From the NCBI GenBank assembly GCA_020736575.1, contig JAGPYM010000003.1, positions 2,108,001 through 2,172,000 of the forward strand: a DNA stretch of 64,000 nt, given 5' to 3'. Shown here piece after piece: positions 37,301-47,516 of the stretch (position 1 is the stretch's first letter; the number at the start of each line of letters is the position of its first letter). Origin of the DNA: Thelonectria olida (Eukaryota > Ascomycota > Sordariomycetes > Hypocreales > Nectriaceae). Under the pieces are notes generated by a model. That model saw nothing but the letters and a program-made list of their open reading frames with translations. It was not told the DNA's origin and searched no databases. The translations under genes and the position numbers were made by a program.

Positions 37301-40090
37301 GACACGCCTCGCCATCACCCTAGCAAAGTCAATCCCTAGCTACCACACCAAGAGGCACATCCCCTCGTATTCAAGCACGCGAGACAGCCCAAGGCCAAGC
37401 AATCGTTTTCTTCCGCCAGTAGCTAGAGACGCTCGGGATTTGCCCTTTGTGGCAGTTGTTGTTTCCACCCATCGTCGCCTTGTGAGTCGTTTTCAAAGCA
37501 TTGGCCGACATGGCGGGTGCTTCCTGCTCGTCGTTTGAGCGAGCATCTCGCTCGTTAGCCGGGACTGACACTCTGCCAATACCGCTTCTCCGCTCCTCAC
37601 CTCCGACATATCCTGATCCATGCCCACTGATCACGGCTCCTCGGCCCCGAAAACAGGCTTCCGCAGTCATGCTCTGCAGTGGGCCGCATGTCGAGCCAAC
37701 CTGCACTCATGCCGTGGACCAAGACAGAGGCCATGTCCTGGCCCGGACATCTCGTGCAAGTCGCAACTCTGTCCGTCTGCCGTCATTGGCTTACTCGGCC
37801 CCGTCCCGTAATTCTCGTCATCCTGACTCTATGCTGGGCTCGGACGGTGTCAATCAACCTCTGCTTCGGCCTGCTGACTGATTCAACTGATTCAGTCTTT
37901 ATCGTTTCTCAAAGCAAGTCAGAAGTTAACATCTCAGCCACTAAGCCTCATCGCAACCCTCCATGATGCTCGGTTATACTAGGAGCAAGTAAACGTTTGC
38001 ACCAGACACGACGTCTTCTTGGCTGAGCCCATCCATGTTCTGATACCGACAAGAGCCTCCATCGACCCGGCTGTTGGACGAGTCACACAACAAACCTAGC
38101 CCCGACCGTCTCCGGATTGCGCAGCTCATCGGCCCATTGAGCCGATTGCCAAGTCCCCCTGTCACTCTCTGTCCATGGCATTCCAGCGGGGATCTAGTTA
38201 CGCCCCTCGTCCCGTTCCTACATGGTCTTGCATGCAAGCTCCGGTACCCCACCCTTCCGAAACCATGGCACCCTTGGGTCGCCAACCTCTCTGGCCTGGG
38301 AGGGTGGATCAGACCCCTGTCATGGTCGCCGTCTTTCACCTGTTGAATCGTCGATTGGCGACATACGTTGAGCTGGGTACCATCGATCTCGACTATACCG
38401 ACCTGAGCATGGCTCGTTTGACGTTACAAAAAGTCTTGAGTAGGTTGAGTATCAAGTCCGCCCGTGCAGCTTTGACTCCAAGCCAATCACCCAGTGCACT
38501 TTGTACAGCAAAGAATCGGCGTTCACCCCTGGCTAACTGGCTCTGGTCTCAATAGAAAGCAGGTTTAATGCGCGCTCCCCTTACTTCCCACATGCTGTGG
38601 CGGAGGTTGGTCTCCATCCACGTAGTGATACGTCTAAGCTCTCGCGGGCTTGTTGTTCGTTCTCGACCTGGCCGACAGCAAGCCAAGCTTTACTTGCCAT
38701 GCTAAGACTGGTCGCTGATGTCGGATGTCGGATCCATCTTTCGATTGATCAAGTCAACCTGCATATGGCAGAGACAACAAACCACTCACCATGAATATCG
38801 GGCTCCAGTCGAGTGACTTTTGAGTATTCACTTACTCAACACGCCCAGACGGCCCTCGGGCATGCTGATCGTCGAGGATGATCTGTTGTTCTAGCCCGTC
38901 TTCTTGATCTGATGATCGGCCGTGGGGTTGGCTTTTCCCGTATTTGCGTATTTGCTTTCCCCCTCGTGGTGCTAGTGGGCGAGTGTGTATGCTTGCTTGT
39001 TAAGGCGTCCAATGTCAAGCAAGTGCAACAGTCCGCTAGGGTTGGACCGCCTTACACTCTCACCTTTCACCCTATCAGACTCCTATTAGCTATCTGCAAG
39101 AGAACAAAGCACATGGAAATACTAACGCTGTCTTACACTTTGTCACCATGGCGATCTGTTACCATTTCCCTCCCGCCCGCCTCGCATCAATGCGTGCTGC
39201 AGTGCTTATTCGTACATCGACTTCCAAAGGTTCCATGACTCCGGCCTTGCATCACCTGAGCGGACCGGACAGCCTTGCCGGCCCCATTGATCGATACCAA
39301 TATGGATGAGCTTTCCTGAGCTTCTTGGAGACTGACTTGTTGGCCCTACCGGCGCAGATCCGCGAGTTCCCAGGATTACCAACCAAACCTTGCTTGTCTA
39401 GTTGCATTCTCCCCAGCCTCCCTGGGACCAGAACTGGGGCCCAACTCGCCAAACTCCGTGCATGGTACTGACATCACGACCGCTTGTCTACCTTCTGCCT
39501 ATTCTCCCCGGCGGGAGTAAGACCGAGCTGTCTAGTTCGCTCGGCCGGGCCAATCCTTGCTTGACACTCCGATGCGAGTTGCCATGTGCCATGGTGTTGC
39601 TCCAGTGAGCTCAAGCCACATCCCTCAACTTCGTTCGACTTGGATTGGACTAATGTTTGCCGTATCACAGCTCCACTCCCCTTCGCCCTCGTTGCTTCTC
39701 TCTGGAGCTACGGCCTGAGCAATCTAATGCAACCCAAGGTGGAGATGGCATTGAATGCTGACCGTCTGGACCGAGACTGACATCAACATTTCATGGAGTG
39801 TGACGTTCCTTCTGTTCCTCGTCCTTAGAAGTTCGGCTAGTTCCAGAGGCCGTCATTATAAGCCGCCCTCCAGAACCCTCATGTTTCCATCTGTGGCCTT
39901 CTCATCTCCTACTTCCTCACCAACCTCATCACCTCGGCCAACTAGGCTTGACTTTTATATCTGAGTAACTCCTTCGTTCAGGTTACTTAATAAGCCTCTC
40001 GCTCCCCTCCCCATACCATCGCTTGCACATCCATTGCATCTTGCTCGCCCTCGTTTCCAACCCATCTTTGAGCAAGCCCCCCTATTCACC
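34388..40090. other. 5.7-kb gene-free region upstream of the wall-protein gene
   Basis: No supportable gene is found on either strand. It contains an AAG microsatellite at 36301-36341. The last about 200 bp before 40091 are C/T-rich with CACCATG at the start codon, typical of a well-expressed fungal gene leader. Short open frames (for example 38175-38555) show no domain or composition signal. Confidence 0.55.
36301..36341. repeat. AAG trinucleotide microsatellite
   Basis: There are about 13-14 uninterrupted copies of AAG. Confidence 0.95.
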
Positions 40091-42044
40091 ATGAAGTTCG
40101 GTGCTTCCCTGTTGCTTCTGGCAACCTCGGCCGTGGCCAGCCAGCTCCAGGCTCGAGGAGATGACTATGATGACGGAGACTACGGTGACGACGGCGGTGA
40201 CTACGGCGACTACGGCGACTACGGCGATGAAGCCACCAAGACCATTGTCACTTACACCACTGTCACCACTTGTCCCGTCACTTCAACCTATACTCGCGAA
40301 GGATCGTAAGTTTCTTCCCATGCACACTTGATTCTTCACTAGACTTACATGGAACAGCACCTACTGCGTGACACAACTCACCACTTCTACCGTGGTTGTC
40401 ACCGAGTGCAAGAACTGTGAAGGAGTCACTACTGTCGAAGGCCCTGATTACACCAAGACCGAGGTTGATGTTGAGTACACCACTCGAACAACAGTTTGCC
40501 CGGTGACCGAGACCAAGACTGTTGGCGGCAAGGAAGTCACCGTGGTTTACACCACCACGTCCGTCATTGAGGAGGCTGTCCACACCACCGACTACGAGGA
40601 AGTGACATACCCCGGCCCTACCAAGACTGAGGTCGATGTTAAGTACACTACTCGAACTACCGTCTGCCCCGTGACTATCACTACTGAAGTCGAAGGCAAG
40701 CCTACGACTTACGTCTATACAACTACATCCGTCATTGAGGAGGCTGTCCACACCACCGACTACGAGGAGATTACGAAACCCGGTCCCACCTATAAGGAGA
40801 CCGAGGTTGAGTATACCACTCGAACTACAGTGTGCCCTGTGACTATTACCACTGAAGTTGAAGGCAAGCCTACGACCTATGTCACTACGACAACATCAGT
40901 TATTGAGGAGGCCATTCACACCACCGACTACGAGGAGATCACGAAGCCCGGTAAGACCTACCAAGAAACTGAGGTTGAGTACACTACTCGAACCACTGTC
41001 TGTCCTGTCACCGTCACGACCACCGTCGAAGGAAAGCCCACCACTTATGTCACTACAACCACATCGGTCATTGAGGAGAAGGTTCAAAAGACCGACTATG
41101 AAGCTGTTACCGAAGCTGGCCCAACTGAGTACCAGACTGAGGTCGAGTACACGACCCGCACTACCGTCTGTCCCGTCACTGTGACCACTACTATTAAGGG
41201 CAAGCCCACAACACTCGTCTACACGACCACCTCTCTCATTGAGGAGAAGGTGCAAAAGACCGACTATGAAGCTGTTACCGAAGCTGGCCCAACTGAGTAC
41301 CAGACTGAGGTCGAGTACACGACCCGCACTACCGTCTGCCCCGTCACTGTGACCACTACCATCAAGGGAAAGCCCACAACACTCGTCTACACGACCACCT
41401 CTCTCATCGAGGAGAAGGTGCAAAAGACCGACTACGAGGCTGTTACCGAGGCTGGCAACACCGAGTACCAGACTGAGGTCGAGTACAGTACCCGCACCAC
41501 CGTCTGCCCCGTCACTATTACCACTACTATTGCCGGCAAGGAGGAGACTATTGTCTACACGACCACCTCCATCATCGAGGAGGCCATCAAGACCACCGTC
41601 ATCGACAAGGTCCAGCAGCCAGACACCACCAAGTACAAGGAGGAAGTCGCCTACGTCACCAAAACGAGCCTCTGCCCTGTTACCGAGACCCAAACCATTG
41701 CCGGCGAGGTTATCACCAAGGTCTACACCACCACTGAGTACCTTGTCACCCAGGTCAAGACCACCATCAACGAGTACCAGACCATCTACCAGACCGCCAG
41801 CAAGGCCGCGGTCTACACTCAGTACTCCAAGGTCTACGTCACCGTCGGAGGTGGCACTGTCATTGAGACTATCGTCCCCCAGACGACTGTCCAGGTTCCT
41901 GAAACTGAGGTCGTCACCCAGCCCGCTGTCACCTACACCACTCCTGCCTCGGCTCCAACGCATGTTTCTACCGGCGCTGCTGACGCCATGCGTCCCGCCT
42001 TTGCTCTCCTGGCTGGTCTTGCGGGTGCCCTTGCGCTCCTGTAA
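40091..42044 (+). CDS. GPI-anchored Thr-rich repeat cell-wall protein / adhesin-like
   Basis: Two exons (40091-40305, 40358-42044) give 633 residues. A signal peptide is clear (MKFGASLLLLATSAVAS, cut around residue 17-21). A short Asp/Gly/Tyr-acidic segment (GDYGDYGDYGDE) follows, then tandem Thr-rich repeats of about 56 residues (168 bp), each with RTTVCPVT, YTTTSVIEE and TDYE elements. Seven copies keep RTTVCPVT exactly and degenerate copies flank them. The C-terminus GAADAMRPAFALLAGLAGAL has the small-residue site and hydrophobic tail of a GPI signal. The expected location is the outer wall or plasma membrane, heavily O-glycosylated, with a structural or adhesive role; the ligand is unknown. 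One Cys per repeat suggests intermolecular disulfides. I infer the adhesin role only from architecture. Confidence 0.9.
40470..41600 (+). repeat. 168-bp tandem coding repeats of the wall protein
   Basis: The phrase CAAAAGACCGACTA recurs at 41085, 41253 and 41421, a period of exactly 168 bp (56 codons). The units starting at 41085 and 41253 differ at only a few positions, indicating recent duplication or gene conversion; the left copies are more diverged. Confidence 0.9.
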
Positions 42045-43813
42045 GCGTCCACCTGAGACTGAGGACCCGTTTCCTAGTATCTCCTTGCCCTGTTTTATTT
42101 TCTTAACTTCGATTCTTTGGGATATATGGACATGTCTAGGAACAAACAAGAAATGCGGACATGTCCTTTTAATACTCTGCACCGGCTCTTTTTCCTTCTT
42201 CTCTCAAGTCCGGGGCAAGCCGAGCCGACCTTGGCAGCATGACAATTACGCTCCTTAACGATGCAAAACGACATTTCTTGGGTGGGCAGAAACAGCAACA
42301 ACATAAGGGTGCCTCTATGGGCTTGGACGCTGTGATCCTCTTTGTTGAATTGGGTACAAATGGGAAATGGGCTAATTCATGACTGCCATGCGGCACGATT
42401 TCTTCAGGTTCTGACTGAGAATTGGTGAAGCATGGTGGTTATTCTTTTTCGTTATTCTACCGCAAGGTGGAGGGCGTCACTGCCACTTAATTCTATTGTA
42501 TATATCTTAAAGTCTTATTTATTTCGGGGGCGGCGGCTTGAGCCATCAAGCAGTCGTCTAGGAGGTACTGGGAGAGTCGGGTGGGTACTCAATTGCAAGG
42601 ATTGGAACCACTAGAAGACCTGATGTTTCAGTGACATGGAGCGATGAGTTTGCCATTGGCTGTAAGAATGGTTAGAACGGCGTAAGAACCTGACGATTGA
42701 AACCAAGGATCGGCCTAGGAAGGACCGGGCCGTTGGAACACGGCAGAAATGTAAGAGTAATCTCAAACTCAACTGATTGCAAATCTTTTAGCTTTTGAGA
42801 AAAGATTAAGCCCTGAAGTAGTACGCCACATGACGTGAAAGTTTCAATAGATTTCTACATAGTTCCGATTACTCAGATATGCGAAACACTTCTCGAAGGA
42901 AGGCCATCCATGCCAACCTTTGATGCTACTAATACGTACTGACCTCTCATTGCTAGGCTGAAGTGTGTGACTTGACGTCGCTGATGGTATTGATGAGGTA
43001 CCGTGTGAGTGATCAGGTGAGTTTCTTGTCTTTCGGCATGTGAGAAAGTACAGTGACATCTGAAACCAGTGGCGACTTCTGCGAGGCTATTGACGATGAG
43101 CAACACTCCCAGGCGTGTGAGCAGGCCGTCCAGCCATAGGGCAGTGGGTTCGTGGATTCCTCGAGCGATGTCGGCGATTGCGAAGTCGGACAAGCAAAAC
43201 CGTGTCGTTGGACTACTGGCTGCATGGTTGCCCAAGCAGTCTGGGACAAGCACTCTTGTACGCACAAACACAGGGCTTATATATGAGGTGATATGCCACC
43301 TGATTCGAAAAAATCATCAACAGTGCTTGCCTTGAAACTTGGTAGGGATGAAAACACAATTCCCCTTGAATTCTCCGAGCTTCACAAGTGTACTCGGAAT
43401 GGGTGCAAGGTTGGATGGGGCCGGGTCATGGGGATGATCGCAGACCTGCCACCGCGAGTCACTTGATCGTCCTAGAGTAGGACTTGGAGAAGGAAATCTA
43501 CCCAGCTCATCTCGGACGATGCGCAGACGAGGCTCTGAGATTGGGTCCAGAGCGTGCAAGTTGTTGAATCAGCTTGACGACTAACACGACATGCGTAGTT
43601 GAGGCTCAAGATGGACAGGGTCCGACGCACAGACCCCCGCGCTTAATCTGGGGGCCCACTTGCGCCACATGCCTGGGCTGCCACCTTCCCCAACTTGCAA
43701 CTTGGACTTGGAACCTCCATCTCAGCCTCCATCTCAGCCTTGCCGCGTGCAAACCACTCCGGCCCATCAGAGTCTCTCCCTTTCCGCGCGCGCAAACACA
43801 TCGTCACCACACC
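42045..43813. other. intergenic region between wall-protein gene and med10
   Basis: No gene is supportable in about 1.8 kb. The minus-strand open frame at 42873-43271 lacks a recognisable domain. Confidence 0.5.
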
Positions 43814-44432
43814 ATGGCCCCTCCCGACCCTGTAAACCACGATGTCCTTGAGCGTGAGCCTCCCCTCCGTCCTCTCGTCGCACGGCCACTGACTCCCCTC
43901 TGAAAGAGCAACTCAAGGACATCATCCAGGACTTGTACCAAGTCATGGTCCAAACCTCCACCTACGACTCCATGGGCCGTTCAAGCAGAGACGTCCTAGC
44001 AACCGAAATGTACACCCGCCCCCGTCCCTCTCTCCTCCCTTCTCCTTTAAAACTAACCAACCCTTCCCCCCCAGCAAAACCCTCTCTCGCTCCCTCCAAA
44101 CCCTCCACGCTTCCGCCTCGCCGCCTCACGCCCTCCCATCGGTCCCGCCCGAGCTCCTCGAATACGTCGACAACGGCCGCAACCCGGACATCTACACCCG
44201 CGAGTTCGTCGAGCTCGTGCGCCGCGGAAACCAGGTCATGCGCGGCAAGCTCAACGCCTTTGGCGCCTTCCGCGACGTCCTCGCCGAGCAGATGACGGCC
44301 GCCATGCCCGAGCTGCGCGAGGACGTCGCCCACGTCATCGAAGCCACCGGCGGCACGCAGTCTGGTCGTGCGCCCGAGAGGAACGGTGCTGGTGCGGGCG
44401 TGAATGCGTCGGCGGCTGGGACGTCTGGTTGA
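43814..44432 (+). CDS. med10: Mediator complex subunit 10 (Med10/Nut2)
   Basis: Three exons (43814-43853, 43907-44009, 44075-44432) give 166 residues. The joined start MAPPDPVNHDVLEQQLKDII continues to QDLYQVMVQTSTYDS, the Med10 signature, then LHASASPPHALPSVPPELLE, YVDNGRNPDIYTREFVELVR and RGNQVMRGKLNAFGAFRDVL. Med10 is an essential middle-module subunit of Mediator, bridging activators and RNA polymerase II in the nucleus. The C-terminal about 25 residues are Gly/Ala-rich and variable. Both introns are required: the unspliced frame stops after 29 residues. The gene converges with the DnaJ-TPR gene. Confidence 0.94.
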
Positions 44433-45027
44433 ACGGGGGGAATCAAAGGGACGACGGAGAGTAGAAAAGAATCTGAATACAACCGACGGACACATCATGA
44501 CGTCGCTCGTGTTGCGAGCATGCGGAAACCAAGAAACGGCACAATCAGTTTACAAACAGGGAGCGCTGACGGCGATACACCGAGACTTTCATACGGTCCT
44601 ATCGCAAGCTTACACTAGCCCAGTGAACCTTGGCACGGAGACACGCCATATTATCACGTTGCATAGAAACAGAAGAGCGATCAAGAGGAATAAAATTTCG
44701 CATTTCAAAAGCAACCCGGATCCAAGACGTCTGTATCTCATGAAAACCCTCTATTATCATCGACAACTTACATGATGCCTGCCCGACACCTCTACCAGTC
44801 TACCCGAGTTCGTATGCTGGAATTATAGGCTTCTATTTTCCCGAAAAGCCTGCACAGATCCTCTCATAGAACGACCATGTGCTGTGAATGTGTCCGTTGT
44901 CGGCCACCTCCCGACTCCCTTCTTTGATGATGTCCTCTAGAACCCGATAAACGCCGCATCAATGTGGTATTTGCGAAGAGTGTATGTGAGCAGCAGGTTG
45001 GTGAGAGTTGTAGTATGTCCGGCACGC
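44433..45027. other. convergent intergenic region
   Basis: I see no gene between med10 and the possible extension of the DnaJ-TPR gene. Confidence 0.5.
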
Positions 45028-45354
45028 CTATCTCGTCGGCATTCTGGTCCTGCCGCGAGGCCAGACACATCTCATGAATAGATATACAAATGCGATGCCC
45101 ACGAGAGCCAGTAGCGTAAGCGGCAGCGGGAGCAGGACAACCATAGCCAATATCCACCCGCCGTACTGTCGAGCCGTGTCCACCAGCCGCTCGCGGGCCT
45201 CACGGCGCTGCTCAAATTGGTCTCGCAGCTTGCTAGCGGGAACGCCTTGTGTCCCTTGATCCTCATTGCCCGAGGTGGATGCGTCCTCGTCGTCCCAGTC
45301 ACTTTCGTCGTCATCGTCTGCATCCTCTTCTTCGTCTTCTTCCGAATCGTGTTG
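45028..45354 (-). other. in-frame 108-codon extension after the dnaJ-TPR stop: acidic + transmembrane
   Basis: Directly after the UGA (45355-45357) the same frame stays open for 108 codons to a UAG at 45028. It begins with a run of Asp/Glu (EEDEEEDADDDDESDWDDED), then a charged probable helix (SKLRDQFEQRREARERLVDT), a hydrophobic span of about 24 residues (WILAMVVLLPLPLTLLALVG continuing IAFVYLF), and a short basic tail (CVWPRGRTRMPTR). No usable ATG lies upstream within this segment. Its composition looks protein-coding, not random 3' UTR. It could be a readthrough tail, part of an alternatively spliced isoform, or the last exon of an unrecognised gene. Confidence 0.5.
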
Positions 45355-47516
45355 TCACGAGAAGTTGAAGTTATGAGGGTTGAAGCCGCCGCGTGATCGC
45401 CCGTCACCACCGAAGTTGAAGCTGGCGCCGCCTCCACCTGGGAAACCGCCGCCACCAGCTCGGAAGCCGCCTCCGCCAAAGCCGCCCTGCTGGCCCATCA
45501 TGCTGAAGAGGATCTCGGGATCGATGCCACCCATGCCGCCGCCCATGCCACCACCACCAAACATGTCGTTGGGGTCAATGAGGTCGTCACCATTATCGTA
45601 GCGGGCTCGCTTCCTAAAGGTTGAGTCAGTAACTGAGTCTTTGCTAAGAAGGAGCGAAACTTACTCAGGGTCGCTCAGAGTCTCGTACGCCTCCTGCATG
45701 TCCTTGAACTTGTCCTCGGCGTGAGGGTCGCCAGGGTTCTTATCGGGATGCAGCTTAACGGCCATCTTGCGGTAAGCACGCTTGATCTCGTTGGCATCTG
45801 CAGTCTTTTCCAGGCCCATGATCTTGTAGTAGTCCTTTCGCTGAGCCTTCTTGACCTCAAGCTCAGCCTTGCGAATTTCCTTGAGGACGTTGCGATCCTC
45901 GGGATCCAGCTCGTGAATGGCCTTCCACTCATTCACGGCATCCTCCCACTTGCCAGACAGGCCGGTAGCATTGGCCTTAGTCTTCCGGGCCTTGATGTAG
46001 CTCGGGTCGAGCTTGATGGCGCGCTCACTGTCGGCAATAGCCTCGGCGTACTCCTTCAGCTTGATACGGCACTGGGCACGGTTTTGAAGCAGCTTGGCGT
46101 TCATGCTCTTGTTGGTGGGATCGATCTCCAGGGCATCAGTGTACTTCTGAATAGCCTCCGGAAGTTGGCCAGCCTTGAAGGCTGCGTTACCGTCCTCCTT
46201 CATCCGGTCAAGCTTCGTGACAATCTTGAGCCACTTGACGGCCTCACGGTAGTCGGGATCGCAGTTGCATGCCATGCGGAAAAACTGAATGGCCTTATCA
46301 TTCTCACCCTGTCCGTAAAGCACGCGGCCGCGGAGAACAAGGGCCTCGGGGTCCTGGTTGTTGTTTCGGATCAGATTCATGGCAATGTTTTGTGCCTCAC
46401 CGAGGGCGTTTTCGGAGCCCATCTTGAGATAGGCTGCTCCCCGCATAAGCTGCCATTTTCGGGGTCTGCTGGCACCAGGGCCAAGCAGGCGCTCGGCTTG
46501 ATCCAGAGCTTGCAGAACCATGGACATGGCTGAGCCCCTCTCGAGGGTTTGTCGAGCAGACTCAGTGTGGTGTAGCATTTCCTTGGCTGGAGCCATGTCC
46601 TTGGCGGAAGGAGGAGGGTCGATGCGGCTAAAGGTGGTCATGGCCTCCTCGGGTCGACCGAGGCCAGTGTAAATACGGGCCAGTCGCAGGAGGATTTTGG
46701 AATTCTGAGGATCAAGGTCGGCGGCCTTGGTGCAATCCTCAAGAGCAGCCGCATAGTGGCCACTGCTCATGTGAGCAGCGGCTCTGTTACCAAGATAGGT
46801 GGACTCGAAGGGAAATAGGTCGACGGCTTGTAATGGATGAAGTCAGCATGGCAAGTCTAGGGGGGACCGGATGAGAAGAGCCCGGAAGTGCGTAAGATCA
46901 TACCTTTGCTATATTGTTCAATGGCCTTGGCGTAGTTCTTTTCTTTGAAGAAGCGGTTGCCTGCAGCCTTGTAGGACTCGGCGTCATCGCGGGGGGTGGG
47001 GGTTGGGCTGGACGGGTTTGACTTGTGGGGAGGAGGGGGAGGAGCCTCATCGTGAGTGTTGCCGTTGGGAATAGGCACAGAGAAGTTGGCCTGGGCGGAA
47101 CGGTTGTTGGGCGGCGTAGAGGCCCTGGCAGTACCGTTGACGGGCTCGCCGTCGACATCCATAGGGCCACCGTTCATGGCGAGGTCGGAAAGGCGCTTAT
47201 TGCGCTCCTCGGGAGGGAGGTTTAGGGGATGTGTGTCGGGATCGATCTTGTGGCGACGAGAGCGTCCCGGGTCGGTCGAGTGGCGGGAGAGTCTGGAATG
47301 ACGAGTTGATGAGGCTGGCTTGGAAGCGTTGTCGTTGGACTCAGCCAAGGACGCAGGTCTCGACGACCTCCTGTGAGAGGAGTGGGAGGAGGAAGACTTG
47401 GTTGGGGAGCGGGAAAGGGAAGGCGGCTCCGAGTCGTCTCTAGAATTAGAGGGGTCTTCAAGGTTCGGGTCGGAGGGCTTCTTGGACGGAGTCTTCTTGG
47501 TGTTGAAGAACTTCAT
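45355..47516 (-). CDS. TPR and J-domain co-chaperone (DNAJC7-like)
   Basis: Three exons (46904-47516, 45665-46826, 45355-45613) give 677 residues. Residues 1-175 are Ser/Pro-rich and basic. TPR repeats start at about residue 178 ([20 protein letters not shown]) and continue to about 520, in two blocks separated by a linker, as in DNAJC7. The J domain (about 535-592) has [20 protein letters not shown] and the catalytic HPD at 564-566, so it should stimulate Hsp70 ATPase while the TPRs hold Hsp70/Hsp90 tails. The C-terminus is Gly/Phe-rich ([20 protein letters not shown]) and ends HNFNFS before UGA. The start is the ATG at 47516. Hairpins and a TGACTCA site lie upstream. An open frame continues after the stop (see separate entry). 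Confidence 0.93.

Noticed and set aside
40896..42182. 428-codon minus-strand frame opposite the wall protein
   Set aside because: Antisense shadow of the repeated coding sequence; it has the repeat period but no own start context or domain.
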